Shown here: piece by piece, positions 1 to 7,698 of the stretch
Layout: every line of letters begins with the position of its first letter
Numbering within the stretch: position 1 is the first letter of the stretch
From: Streptomyces sp. NBC_00344
GTDB lineage: Bacteria; Actinomycetota; Actinomycetes; Streptomycetales; Streptomycetaceae
Length of the DNA: 64,000 nucleotides
Direction of reading: 5' to 3'
Assembly (NCBI RefSeq): GCF_036088315.1
Contig: NZ_CP107996.1
Span: 6,127,001-6,191,000 of the forward strand
The notes under the pieces: model-generated
Databases searched by the model: none
What the model was told of the DNA's origin: nothing
What the model saw: only the letters and a program-made list of their open reading frames with translations
Position numbers and translations under genes: made by a program

Positions 1-50
1 CCTGTGGAGGGATGGCCAAGGTTAACTACTCATGGGTAACATCGGCTCCC

Positions 51-503
51 ATGAGCGCAGATCAGATGTCCGCAGGCGAGTTGCTCGCTGCCACCGTCCC
101 CATGGTCAAGACCCTCGGCCTCGAGTTCATCGAGACCACGGCGGAGCGCGCCGTGGTGCGCATGCCGGACCAGTCCGACTACCACAACCACATCGGCGGA
201 CCGCACGCCGGCGCGATGTTCACCCTGGCCGAGTCCGCGAGCGGTGCGATAGTGATCGCCGCGTTCGGCGATCAGCTGTCGCGCGCCGTGCCGCTCGCCG
301 TCAGGGCCGAGATCGACTACAAGAAGCTGGCGATGGGCGAAGTGACCGCGACCGCGACGCTCGGCCGCCCTGTCGCGGACGTGGTGGCGCAGCTCGATGC
401 GGGAGAGCGCCCCGAATTCCCGGTGCGTATATCCATCCGGCGCGCGGACGAGGCGCTGACCGGCGAGATGACGGTCGTCTGGACGCTGCGGCCCAATTCC
501 TGA
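51..503 (+). CDS. DUF4442/PaaI-type hotdog thioesterase-like protein
   Basis: A small hotdog-fold protein of about 150 residues. The central segment HNHIGGPHAGAMFTLAESA is the typical helix and active-site region of DUF4442/PaaI-like thioesterases, where a His/Gly-rich loop precedes the long hotdog helix. Such proteins hydrolyse acyl-CoA thioesters, but the substrate cannot be inferred. Three in-frame ATGs (12, 51, 66) could start it. ATG 12 sits one base after a GGAGG, too close for normal use, so 51 is chosen with low certainty about the N-terminus. A GC-rich hairpin follows the stop. The window edge hides its upstream context. Confidence 0.75.
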   Translation: MSADQMSAGELLAATVPMVKTLGLEFIETTAERAVVRMPDQSDYHNHIGGPHAGAMFTLAESASGAIVIAAFGDQLSRAVPLAVRAEIDYKKLAMGEVTATATLGRPVADVVAQLDAGERPEFPVRISIRRADEALTGEMTVVWTLRPNS

Positions 504-536
504 CCTCGCGCCCCCGCCCGGCGGACTCGGCGAAGC

Positions 537-569
537 CCGGAGGCGCCCCGTGCCCGGGGTGCCACTCCG
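537..569 (+). terminator. Imperfect GC-rich hairpin after the hotdog gene
   Basis: CGGAGGCGCCCCG is followed five bases later by CGGGGTGCCACTCCG, giving an imperfect stem. It sits 34 bases after the stop of the hotdog gene and before the DedA gene. No T-tract follows, as is usual in Streptomyces. Confidence 0.4.
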
Positions 570-671
570 CTGCCGGAACCCGGTGTCCGGCGAGCGGGTA
601 GGCTTCCCGGCAGGCGGCGTGGGGGGCGCGCCCGCCGGAAACGGGTGTTTTGCGAAGGATAGGGGCCGGCC

Positions 672-1325
672 GTGCACGTCCAGGAGTGGCTGGAGACCGT
701 TCCGGCGGTCAGTGTCTACCTCCTGGTGGCGGTGGTCATCGGGGTGGAGAGCCTCGGGATCCCGCTGCCTGGTGAGATCGTGCTGGTCAGCGCCGCCCTG
801 CTGGCCTCTCAGCAGGGGCATGTCAATCCGCTGGTACTCGGGGCCTGCGCCTCCGCCGGAGCCATCGTCGGGGACTCGATCGGCTATGCCATCGGGCGCA
901 GGGGCGGACGCCCTCTGATCGCCTGGCTCGGCCGCAGGTTCCCTGGCCACTTCAGCGCGCCGAACATCGCCATGGCGGAGCGATCGTTCGAGAAGTGGGG
1001 CATGTGGGCGGTGTTCTTCGGCCGCTTCGTCGCACTGCTCCGGATCTTCGCGGGGCCGCTCGCCGGGGTGCTCCACATGCCCTACTGGAAGTTCCTCATC
1101 GCCAATATGCTCGGCGGCATCCTGTGGGCGGGCGGCACCACCGCTGCCGTCTATTACGTGGGCGTCGTCGCGGAGTCGTGGTTCAAGAACTTCTCGTACG
1201 CGGGCCTGGGGCTCGCCGCGCTCATCGGGGTCGGCTCGATGCTGGTGCTCAAGAACCGTGCGAAGAAGGCCCATGCCCGAGCCGAAGTGACGGCCGAATC
1301 ACCGGAATCCGTATCCGCCGACTGA
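672..1325 (+). CDS. DedA family membrane protein (VTT domain)
   Basis: A 217-residue integral membrane protein of the DedA/SNARE-associated (VTT) family. These proteins are linked to membrane lipid (undecaprenyl-phosphate or phospholipid) translocation and envelope homeostasis. The N-terminal half has the family pattern of a reentrant hydrophobic stretch with ESLGIPLPGEIVL, followed by a GRRGG turn. The second half has FFGRFVALLRIFAGPLAG, the conserved F-x-x-R-F-x-P/A-x-x-R segment, then further hydrophobic helices and a basic tail (KNRAKKAHARAE) expected in the cytoplasm. It starts at GTG 672, with GAAGG about 12 bases upstream. It converges on crcB with only five bases between the stops. 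Confidence 0.88.
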   Translation: MHVQEWLETVPAVSVYLLVAVVIGVESLGIPLPGEIVLVSAALLASQQGHVNPLVLGACASAGAIVGDSIGYAIGRRGGRPLIAWLGRRFPGHFSAPNIAMAERSFEKWGMWAVFFGRFVALLRIFAGPLAGVLHMPYWKFLIANMLGGILWAGGTTAAVYYVGVVAESWFKNFSYAGLGLAALIGVGSMLVLKNRAKKAHARAEVTAESPESVSAD

Positions 1326-1330
1326 GGCGG

Positions 1331-1705
1331 TCACGACCACAGTGCCTCCGCCAGCGCGACTCCCGCGAACGCGGCGCCGAGGCCGACGGCCACACTGGCG
1401 ACGACATTGAAGGCCGCGTAGAACTTCGCGCCGTCCTCGGCCAGCCGCAGCGACTCGTAGCCGAAGGTCGAATACGTCGTCAGTGCCCCGCAGAGTCCGG
1501 TGCCGACGAAGAGCTGCACCGAGGAGGAAGCGGCACCGGCCGTCACCGCACCGGTCATCAGGCCGAGTACCAGACAGCCCACCACATTGACGGTGAACGT
1601 TCCCCAAGGGAAGACGCTGTCGTGCCTGGTCTGCACCGCCCGGTCGGTCAGATACCGCAGCGGAGCGCCGATCATCGCCCCGGCCACCACCAGCAGCCAG
1701 TTCAA
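1331..1705 (-). CDS. crcB: CrcB/FluC fluoride channel, subunit 1
   Basis: A 124-residue, four-helix CrcB (Fluc) protein that exports fluoride down its gradient as part of a dual-topology dimer. The family fingerprint [18 protein letters not shown] is present in the third helix, including the T-T-Y-S-T-F track. It is the last gene of a three-gene operon: crcB copy 2, a DUF190 protein, then this gene. It starts at TTG 1705, which overlaps the TGA of the DUF190 gene, so translation is probably coupled. Two adjacent, divergent crcB copies usually form a heterodimer of opposite orientation. Confidence 0.92.
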   Translation of the reverse strand: MNWLLVVAGAMIGAPLRYLTDRAVQTRHDSVFPWGTFTVNVVGCLVLGLMTGAVTAGAASSSVQLFVGTGLCGALTTYSTFGYESLRLAEDGAKFYAAFNVVASVAVGLGAAFAGVALAEALWS

Positions 1706-2049
1706 CGCTGCTCCCCGCGGCCGGTGTGACGAACGACCTCGCAGCCGTCGAGGATCACCAGGCCCTCGGTGACCAGTTCGTCGAGCTCCGGAAGGAACGA
1801 CCTGATCTTTTCCTCCGTGTCCACGATCACGACCGCGACCGGGAGGTCCTCACTCAGCGACAGCAGCCTCTGGGTATGGATCAGCGATGAGGCGCCGAAG
1901 CCTTCGATCCCGCGGAACACGCTCGCGCCGGCCAGTCCCGCCCGGTGTGCGCGATGCACGATCTCGGAATACACCGGTTTGTGATGCCACAGGTCGGATT
2001 CCCCGATGAACACCGTCACCCGCAGCCCGGTCCCTGTCAGCCTCGTCAT
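1702..2049 (-). CDS. DUF190 (PII-like) protein of the fluoride operon
   Basis: A 115-residue DUF190 protein with a PII-like ferredoxin fold. Visible family features are [20 protein letters not shown] at the N-terminus, the [15 protein letters not shown] segment, and the [14 protein letters not shown] strand. DUF190 genes are frequent neighbours of crcB, and a signalling or channel-gating role in fluoride tolerance is plausible but unproven. Start 2049 is chosen because GGAGG lies five bases upstream; the longer reading frame is antisense shadow of crcB copy 2. It overlaps both neighbours, so the three genes are translationally coupled. Confidence 0.85.
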   Translation of the reverse strand: MTRLTGTGLRVTVFIGESDLWHHKPVYSEIVHRAHRAGLAGASVFRGIEGFGASSLIHTQRLLSLSEDLPVAVVIVDTEEKIRSFLPELDELVTEGLVILDGCEVVRHTGRGEQR

Positions 2050-2531
2050 GATCGCCTCCATGCAACGGCGCGGCGGGTGAGCCACACCGAACTCAGGACC
2101 GCCGCCAGAGCCGAGAGCAGCGTCAGTGCCAGATAGGCCATGCCCAGCGGAGCGCGGCCGGCGTCCACCAGCCGCTGGATGTCCACCGCGTAGGTGGAGA
2201 AGGTGGTGAACCCGCCGAGCACTCCCGTACCGAAGAACGGCCGCACCAGCCGGTGCGCCGCCCACAGGTCGCTGATCATCACCATGAAGACACCGATCGT
2301 GGCGCAGCCGGCCACGTTCACCAGCAGGGTGGTCCACGGGAACCCGGCCGGAGCGGTGGGCCAGAGCAGCGCGGCGCCGTAGCGGGCCGATGCCCCGATG
2401 GCGCCGCCGAGCGAGACCACCGCCAGAACCGGCCAGGCGCCCCGGGCGAGCTCGCGTCGCTGGGCGGGTACGCCGAGATCGACATCGGGGTCCGAGGGCT
2501 CACCCACCGCGGACGGCCGCTGTACTCCCAT
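2046..2531 (-). CDS. crcB: CrcB/FluC fluoride channel, subunit 2
   Basis: A 161-residue CrcB homologue and first gene of the fluoride operon. It has a hydrophilic N-terminal extension of about 35 residues, then four hydrophobic helices. The channel fingerprint appears as [30 protein letters not shown] near the first helix matches the G-A-x-x-R-Y family motif. Start ATG 2531 follows AGGAG by about ten bases, and its stop overlaps the downstream DUF190 start. A candidate fluoride riboswitch ends about 55 bases upstream. Confidence 0.9.
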   Translation of the reverse strand: MGVQRPSAVGEPSDPDVDLGVPAQRRELARGAWPVLAVVSLGGAIGASARYGAALLWPTAPAGFPWTTLLVNVAGCATIGVFMVMISDLWAAHRLVRPFFGTGVLGGFTTFSTYAVDIQRLVDAGRAPLGMAYLALTLLSALAAVLSSVWLTRRAVAWRRS

Positions 2532-2585
2532 GGATATACGTCTCCTACTCACCGGGCTCCCGCGCGCGGGCGCACTCCATCGCAA

Positions 2586-2642
2586 GTAGGGACCGTTGGC
2601 GGCATGCTCGCAGCGGTTCAGGACGGCGGGCCCCACCGCCGT
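2586..2642 (-). ncRNA. Candidate fluoride (crcB-motif) riboswitch
   Basis: The 5' leader of the crcB-DUF190-crcB operon can form the fluoride riboswitch fold. P1 is ACGGCG/CGCCGU (2642-2637 with 2628-2623). It closes a loop GUGGGGCC that closely resembles the conserved loop of the Thermotoga petrophila aptamer. Loop bases GGGGCC (2634-2629) pair with GGUCCC (2594-2589) near the 3' end as a six-pair pseudoknot. A short P3 hairpin GCUG-CGAG-CA(U)GC lies between them, preceded by AAC. The 3' end CCCUAC matches the conserved terminal CUAC. The match was made by eye against remembered consensus; the segment before the pseudoknot is the least conserved. Confidence 0.66.
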
Positions 2643-2768
2643 ACAGCCGGGCAGAACAGCTGCACGGTCAAGGTTAGCCGCCCGCCGCGGATCACCGCCA
2701 ATCCACCCGGCAGGTCACACGGCCGCACTCCGCGACGGTGCCGGCGGTCCGGATGGCCTGATGTCCGG

Positions 2769-3299
2769 TCAGGTCCCGTCCGCCTCGCGGTGGGCCTTCA
2801 CCAGATCCAGATAGACCGCCGCGTTGAGCTTGATGCCCTCGCGCTCCTCATCGGTCAGCTCGCGCCTGACCTTCGCGGGTACGCCGGCCACCAGCGAACC
2901 CGGCGGCACCCGCATTCCCTGCGGGACCAGTGCCTGGGCGGCGACCAGGGAGCCCGCCCCGATGTGCGCGCCGTTGAGCACGGTGGCGCCCATCCCGACG
3001 AGAACGTCGTCCTCGACGGTGCAGCCGTGCAGTACCGCGTTGTGACCGACCGAAACGCGCTCACCGATGGTCACCGGGAAGCCGGGGTCGACGTGCACCG
3101 TGGAGTTGTCCTGGATGTTGCTGTCGGCGCCGATCACGACCGGACCGCAGTCGGCGCGCACCACCGTGTGGTACCAGACACTGGCACCGGCCGCCAGGGT
3201 CGCATCGCCGATCACCACGGACGTCGGCGCCGTGAACGACTCCGGGTCGAGGTTCGGCTTCTTGCCGCCGACGCCGCTGATCAGTGCCTTATCCGCCAT
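2769..3299 (-). CDS. Gamma-carbonic anhydrase family hexapeptide-repeat protein
   Basis: A 176-residue left-handed beta-helix protein of the gamma-carbonic anhydrase/YrdA/PaaY group. The repeat region runs from about residue 20 to 140, with the expected metal-ligand histidines in STVHVDPG and in VGHNAVLHG. The N-terminal phrase ASVWYHTVVRADCGPVVIG is typical of the family. It could hydrate CO2 or serve as a thioesterase/acyltransferase-like protein; most bacterial members are functionally uncertain. ATG 3299 is chosen because AAGGAG lies seven bases upstream. It is divergent from a second beta-helix protein at 3437. Confidence 0.88.
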   Translation of the reverse strand: MADKALISGVGGKKPNLDPESFTAPTSVVIGDATLAAGASVWYHTVVRADCGPVVIGADSNIQDNSTVHVDPGFPVTIGERVSVGHNAVLHGCTVEDDVLVGMGATVLNGAHIGAGSLVAAQALVPQGMRVPPGSLVAGVPAKVRRELTDEEREGIKLNAAVYLDLVKAHREADGT

Positions 3300-3436
3300 T
3301 GCTGTCTCCTTGTTCCGGGCTTCGCGTTCCGGGGCTCCGCGCCCTTCGCGCACCCACGGCACCGTAAGCGACGCTGGGTTGAAGATCACAGCCTGCCCTG
3401 CTGATCACCGCCGGACGGGCTGAGTACGGTGGGCAG

Positions 3437-4159
3437 GTGCTCAGGAGCAGAAACACGTTCTCGTCGCTGACCTCCCGCGTGCTGCACACGGGCTGGCGGT
3501 GGGTGCAGCGGGCGGGCGCGGTGACCGCCGAGCGTCCGGGCCGGCTGCGCTTCAGGCGCATCGGGACCGGTACCCGGCTCGCCTTCCCGCAGGGGACCGT
3601 GTTCGGCGAGCCCTGGATCGAGCTGGGCGATCACTGCATCATCGGCGAACAGGTCACACTGACCGCGGGAATGATGCCCGACCTGGATCTCGGACCCGAG
3701 CCGGTCCTCACCCTGGGCGACGGAGTGGTGCTCGGGCGGGGCAGTCATGTCATCGCCGATACGACTGTCACCATCGGCGCGGACACCTACTGCGGCCCGT
3801 ATGTGTACATCACGTCGACGAATCACAGCTACGACGACCCGCAGGAGCCGGTCGGGAAGCAGTGGCCCCGTATGGAGAAGGTGGTGATCGGGCCCGGTTG
3901 CTGGCTCGGGACCGGTGCGGTGATCCTGCCGGGGGCGCGGCTCGGCCGCAATGTGGTGGTGGCGGCCGGCGCCGTCGTACGGGGCGAGGTGCCCGACCAT
4001 GCGGTGGTGGCAGGCGCGCCGGCGCGCATCGTACGGAGCTGGGACCCGGAGAAGGGCTGGCAGCCACCGTTGCGTACGCCGGCGCCCGTGCCGATCCCGG
4101 AGGGTGTGACCCCGGAACAGCTGCTCGCGCTCGCCGACCTGGAGCCGGAAACATCCTGA
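3437..4159 (+). CDS. LbetaH (hexapeptide repeat) acyltransferase
   Basis: A 240-residue acyltransferase of the maltose/galactoside O-acetyltransferase-like group. After about 50 residues of basic N-terminus come hexapeptide repeats (LGDGVVLGRGSHVIAD, VTIGADTYCGPYVYI). The loop TSTNHSYDD carries the catalytic-type histidine. VVIGPGCWLGTGAVILPG and VVVAAGAVVRGEVPDHAV end the coil, as in this family. It probably transfers acetyl or another acyl group to a sugar or small molecule; the substrate is not evident. It starts with GTG 3437 and is divergent from the gamma-carbonic anhydrase-like gene. Confidence 0.85.
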   Translation: MLRSRNTFSSLTSRVLHTGWRWVQRAGAVTAERPGRLRFRRIGTGTRLAFPQGTVFGEPWIELGDHCIIGEQVTLTAGMMPDLDLGPEPVLTLGDGVVLGRGSHVIADTTVTIGADTYCGPYVYITSTNHSYDDPQEPVGKQWPRMEKVVIGPGCWLGTGAVILPGARLGRNVVVAAGAVVRGEVPDHAVVAGAPARIVRSWDPEKGWQPPLRTPAPVPIPEGVTPEQLLALADLEPETS

Positions 4160-4332
4160 GCGCCGTTCCCTGATCCGTGGTGGATCGGCGGGGCGGCGCC
4201 GGATGCGGTGCGTCGCACGGCGCGGGAGCGTTCTCATGGTCGGGCGTATTCCGGCGATCCGAGAACAGGGCGAGGTGTCGTGGCGGGCGTCGCGCACCCG
4301 CCAGGGACAACGGGACAGCCCTGAGCGCCGTT

Positions 4333-4383
4333 GCAGGCGTCGCGTCGGACGAACACTGCCTGCCACGGCGCGCCGGCCGGCGC
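4333..4383 (-). terminator. Inverted repeats downstream of the EamA gene
   Basis: GCAGGC (4333-4338) pairs with GCCTGC (4358-4363). Next to it is the self-complementary GCGCCGGCCGGCGC (4370-4383). They lie just past the 3' end of the minus-strand EamA gene and could terminate it. The stretch 4160-4396 holds no gene. Confidence 0.35.
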
Positions 4384-4396
4384 GGCCGGATCCCGG

Positions 4397-5263
4397 TCAG
4401 CCGGTGGCGAGCAGGACGGTGCCCAGCACGGCAAGCCCGGCGCCCGCAGCCTGCACCGCACGCAGGCGCTCCTTGAGGATGCCGCGTGCGGCGAGCGCGG
4501 TGATCACCGGGTAGAGCGAAGCGAGCACCGCTGCCACGGTGACCGGACCCGCGTGCGCGGCGACCGAGTAGGTGCCGTTAGCGGCGACATCCGCCAGGCC
4601 GACGAAGGCGAGCGCGGGCAGCGCGCGTCCGATCAGCCTCGCCCCGCTGCCTTCGGGCAGTGCCCGGGCGCCGTGCCTGACGGATACGAAGAGCGCGGTG
4701 CCGCCCACCGCCACATTCGCCACCCGCTGGACGAACAGGGCGAGAAAGAGGCCGGTGAGGTTCGACGATGCCTCGGAGATCAGGGCCATGACCGCTCCGA
4801 AACCGATGGCGGCGACCAGGGTGAGCGCGACCGCCTGCCGCTGGACCGAGGCTCCGCGCAGTTCGGGTCCGCCGGCCATCACCACACCGGCCACCGCCAC
4901 GGCGATCCCCGCGAACTGGAGTACACCGGGGCGTTCGCCGAGCACGAGTCCGACCCCGACCGGCACGGCGACCCCCAGCGAGCCGAGCGGTGAGACCACC
5001 CCCATCGGCCCCAGTGCCAGCGCCTTGTAGAAGCTCAGCATCGCCACCGGGCCCACGACTCCGGCGGCCAGCGCGAACCACAGCTGCGGCCCGAATTCGC
5101 TCCAGCCTCCGGTGGCCGCCACCATCGATCCGAGGACCAGCACGGCGACCGACTGCGACACGACCACCACGGTCAGCGCGGGGAGCCGCCGGGTGAGCAG
5201 CCCGCCGCCGAAGTCGGCCAGCCCCCAGAGCAGGCTGGTGGCAAGGGCGAACAGTGCCGTCAT
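4397..5263 (-). CDS. EamA/DMT family transporter
   Basis: A 288-residue membrane protein with ten predicted hydrophobic helices arranged as two EamA repeats, each beginning with a small-residue-rich helix (LLWGLADFGGGLL; AAIGFGAVMALI). The LGPMGVVSPLGSLGVAVPV and AHAGPVTVAAVLASLYPVITAL segments are the repeat-end signatures of drug/metabolite exporters. The substrate is unknown. ATG 5263 follows GGAG by six bases. It is divergent from a cupin-type XRE regulator, and that arrangement commonly means the regulator controls the exporter. Confidence 0.85.
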   Translation of the reverse strand: MTALFALATSLLWGLADFGGGLLTRRLPALTVVVVSQSVAVLVLGSMVAATGGWSEFGPQLWFALAAGVVGPVAMLSFYKALALGPMGVVSPLGSLGVAVPVGVGLVLGERPGVLQFAGIAVAVAGVVMAGGPELRGASVQRQAVALTLVAAIGFGAVMALISEASSNLTGLFLALFVQRVANVAVGGTALFVSVRHGARALPEGSGARLIGRALPALAFVGLADVAANGTYSVAAHAGPVTVAAVLASLYPVITALAARGILKERLRAVQAAGAGLAVLGTVLLATG

Positions 5264-5322
5264 CGGGGGCTCCAAGTACAGTGCGGTGAACCAGCGGGTG
5301 CACCACACCGTAGTGCAATATA

Positions 5323-5340
5323 TTGAACTCTGTCATTCAA
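5323..5340. promoter_or_regulatory. Inverted repeat between EamA and XRE-cupin genes
   Basis: TTGAA (5323-5327) and TTCAA (5336-5340), separated by eight bases, form an inverted repeat in an unusually AT-rich patch just before the regulator's GTG start. It is a candidate operator for the divergently encoded XRE-cupin protein. Confidence 0.4.
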
Positions 5341-5355
5341 AATAATGGACGGACC

Positions 5356-5928
5356 GTGTTGGACCTCGACCAGCTCACGCAGTCGCTCGCCCGGAACCTC
5401 AAACACTGGCGAGGGGAGCGCGGCTTCACCCTCGACAGCCTCGCGGCTCGTGCCGGGGTCAGCCGGGGCATGATCATCCAGATCGAGCAGGCCCGCACGA
5501 ATCCGAGCGTGGGCACCACCGTGAAGCTTGCCGACGCCCTCGGGGTCAGCGTGACCACTCTTCTCGACTATGAGCGCGGCCCTCAGGTCAGGGTTGTCCC
5601 GGAGGGCCAGGCGGTCCGGATGTGGTGGACGGAGGCGGGCAGCCACACCACGCTGCTCGTCGGCACCGAGACGCCCGGACCCCTGGAACTGTGGTCCTGG
5701 CGGCTGATGCCCGGCGACGGCAGCGCGTCCGACGCCCACCCTGTTGGCACCGTCGAGCTGCTGCATGTCAGGACAGGAGAACTGACGCTGGTCGTCGACG
5801 GGGTGACGCACGCGGTACCTGCCGGAACCTCCGCCACCTTCGAGGCCAATGTCGCGCACGCGTACCGCAACGAGGGCACGGAGACGGTCGAGATGACCAT
5901 GGCCGTCTCCATCCCGCCCGTCGGCTGA
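5356..5928 (+). CDS. XRE-family regulator with C-terminal cupin domain
   Basis: A 190-residue transcription factor. Residues about 5-65 form an XRE helix-turn-helix (LKHWRGERGFTLDSLAARAG, SRGMIIQIEQARTNPSVGTTV). From about 110 to 190 a cupin_2 barrel follows (VGTVELLHVRTGELTLVV, AHAYRNEGTETVEM). Such proteins sense small ligands and repress nearby metabolic or transport genes. GTG 5356 is preferred because the alternative TTG 5323 lies in the AT-rich promoter region. It is divergent from an EamA exporter, with a candidate operator between them. Confidence 0.85.
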   Translation: MLDLDQLTQSLARNLKHWRGERGFTLDSLAARAGVSRGMIIQIEQARTNPSVGTTVKLADALGVSVTTLLDYERGPQVRVVPEGQAVRMWWTEAGSHTTLLVGTETPGPLELWSWRLMPGDGSASDAHPVGTVELLHVRTGELTLVVDGVTHAVPAGTSATFEANVAHAYRNEGTETVEMTMAVSIPPVG

Positions 5929-5972
5929 GACCGTCGGCCGGGCGCCGGGCGGAGGCTGTTAGCGTGGGCCGT

Positions 5973-6527
5973 ATGCGCGCTCCCATCGGTACGTTCGACG
6001 ATGCCCGCCCGGCCCCCGAATGCCTGGAGCAGCTCACGGCTCCGGTCGCGGACGCGGTGCGGAACTGGCGGGGCGGGGTTCCGGCGGAGGATCTGATCTT
6101 CGTCGACAGTGACCCGGCGATCGCCGACACCGCGGCGTTCGTGGAGCACTTCGGGCCCGAACTGCTCGACATGTCGGCGAACTGTGTGGTCGTGGCGGGA
6201 AAGCGCGGTGGCGAGGTCTCGCTCGCCGCCTGTGTGGTGCTCTCCCGTCATCGCCTCGACGTGAACGGCGCTGTCCGCCGGCAACTCGGCTCTCGCAAGG
6301 CGTCCTTCGCCCCGATGGAAACAGCGGTCGGTGAGACCGGTATGGAGTACGGCGGGATCACCCCGATCGGGCTGCCCCGTGACTGGCCCCTGTTCGTGGA
6401 CTCGGCCGTGGTCGACCTGGAGTGGGTGCTGGTCGGCAGCGGGAGTCGCCGGGGCAAGCTGATCGTGCCCGGAAAGACGTTCGCATCGCTGCCGGGCGCG
6501 GTGGTCGTCGAGGGCCTCGGAGGCTGA
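5973..6527 (+). CDS. YbaK/EbsC family aminoacyl-tRNA deacylase-like protein
   Basis: A 184-residue YbaK/EbsC (ProX-like) domain protein. These are single-domain, INS-type editing hydrolases that clear mischarged tRNA or related aminoacyl esters. Characteristic segments are CVVVAGKRGGEVSLAACVVL, RRQLGSRKASFAP (with the family's K-x-S/A-F) and EYGGITPIGLP, where the conserved GGI-x-P-x-G loop lines the active site. Start ATG 5973 lies 44 bases after the previous stop. The gene converges on a GtrA-type gene. Confidence 0.85.
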   Translation: MRAPIGTFDDARPAPECLEQLTAPVADAVRNWRGGVPAEDLIFVDSDPAIADTAAFVEHFGPELLDMSANCVVVAGKRGGEVSLAACVVLSRHRLDVNGAVRRQLGSRKASFAPMETAVGETGMEYGGITPIGLPRDWPLFVDSAVVDLEWVLVGSGSRRGKLIVPGKTFASLPGAVVVEGLGG

Positions 6528-6566
6528 AGGCCGGCTGTTCCCCGTCGGCCGCTTCCGCAGCTCCCA

Positions 6567-7079
6567 TCAGGCCGCCATCACCAGCGTCCCCGCGGTTGCC
6601 GGACCGGACACGGGCTCGGTCGTGCGGGGCCCGCGTCCGGCGACGACGACCGCCCGCAGCACCGCGAACCGTCCGACACCGGCCAGGGCGGATGCCGAGA
6701 GGTACACGGCCTGCTCGGTCATCGCGGACGGCCCGGGCCGTACCGCCTCCAGGACCAGCAGCGCCGCCGTGGTGAAGCCATAGCTCACGGCCACGGTCAG
6801 CCCGGACCGCAGATGGACCCCCCAGCCGCTCAAGCCCCGCTTCGTACCCCGCACCGCGCCCTCGTCGCGGAACGATATCCGTGCGTGCAGTTCCGTCGCG
6901 ATCACCGTGGAGACGACCGTGACCAGAGCGTTGGCGATCACCAGCGGCAACCGGCCGTCGAGGAGCAACAGCACGCCGCTGGAAGCGAGTCCGACCCCGC
7001 CGCCGCATACGACGAAGCGCACGAAGGCCCCGACGAGCGGGTGTGCCTGGCGCTTCTGCCGCAGTGCTTGCGTGGTCAC
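6567..7079 (-). CDS. GtrA-like membrane protein
   Basis: A 170-residue protein with four hydrophobic helices and the layout of the GtrA family, small membrane proteins often tied to translocation of polyprenol-linked sugars or teichoic acid glycosylation. FVRFVVCGGGVGLASSGVLLLL is the typical first helix (F-x-x-x-G-x-x-x-T/S). HARISFRD after helix 2 resembles the family's F-x-x-H/N-R-x-x-F loop. GTG 7079 is preferred because GGAGG lies six bases upstream; a longer reading starts 51 bases earlier. The substrate is unknown. Confidence 0.75.
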   Translation of the reverse strand: MTTQALRQKRQAHPLVGAFVRFVVCGGGVGLASSGVLLLLDGRLPLVIANALVTVVSTVIATELHARISFRDEGAVRGTKRGLSGWGVHLRSGLTVAVSYGFTTAALLVLEAVRPGPSAMTEQAVYLSASALAGVGRFAVLRAVVVAGRGPRTTEPVSGPATAGTLVMAA

Positions 7080-7178
7080 GAGGGGCCTCCGGGAAAGGGG
7101 TTGAACCGTTGCCTTGATTCCACTCCTCAACCTAGGGAAGGCGCATCATCCCAACGATCGGGCCGGCCCCCGAATTTG

Positions 7179-7195
7179 CTGGGGGTTACCCCCAG
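7179..7195. promoter_or_regulatory. 17-bp palindrome between CoA-binding and GtrA genes
   Basis: CTGGGGGTTACCCCCAG is a perfect palindrome around one central base. It lies 20 bases past the 3' end of the CoA-binding protein gene and about 100 bases before the GtrA start, both on the minus strand. It could be a terminator stem or a dimeric-repressor operator for the GtrA gene. Confidence 0.5.
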
Positions 7196-7214
7196 TCGGA
7201 GGGTAGGGGCGGTG

Positions 7215-7640
7215 TCAGGGCAGGGAGGGGATCTCGATGGCGGGGCACCGGTCCATCACCATGTCGAGGCCGGCCGTCCGCGTCCGTTCGTACGCCTCGC
7301 GGTCGACCACCCCGAGCTGGAACCAGACGGCGCTCGCTCCGATGGCCACCGCCTCGTCGGCGACCGGTCCCGCGAGGGCGCTGTTGACGAAGACGTCGAC
7401 GACGTCGACCGGGAACGGAATGTCGGCGAGCGAGGCGTAGCCCGGCTCGCCGTGGACGGTTTCCGCCGCCGGATGCACCGGCACGATCCGCTTGCCGAAG
7501 CGCTGGAGTACCCGGGCGACACCGTAAGCGGCCCGCTGCGTGTTGTTCGAGAGCCCGACCACCGCCCAGGTGTCACCGGTGGAGGTGAGAATCCTGCGGA
7601 TCGTCTCCGGGGCCGCGTCCTTCTCGGTGTCTGCTCGCAT
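7215..7640 (-). CDS. CoA-binding (YccU-type Rossmann) protein
   Basis: A 141-residue stand-alone CoA-binding domain. The Rossmann motif WAVVGLSNNTQRAAYGVARV, RIVPVHPAAETVHGEPGYAS and VFVNSALAGPVADEAVAIGA are diagnostic of the YccU/succinyl-CoA-synthetase-like CoA-binding family. No catalytic domain is attached, so it probably binds CoA or a nucleotide as a regulator; its physiological role is unknown. Start ATG 7640 is divergent from the YigZ gene, with about 60 bases between. Confidence 0.87.
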   Translation of the reverse strand: MRADTEKDAAPETIRRILTSTGDTWAVVGLSNNTQRAAYGVARVLQRFGKRIVPVHPAAETVHGEPGYASLADIPFPVDVVDVFVNSALAGPVADEAVAIGASAVWFQLGVVDREAYERTRTAGLDMVMDRCPAIEIPSLP

Positions 7641-7698
7641 GTCCGGTCAACGGAGTGCTCGCGGAGAGCATTCCCGCACCGGCGCATAGGCTGGGCCG

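Noticed and set aside
5622..6527. A 301-residue fusion in front of the YbaK-like protein
   Set aside because: The first part is shadow of the XRE-cupin gene in another frame; the true start is ATG 5973.
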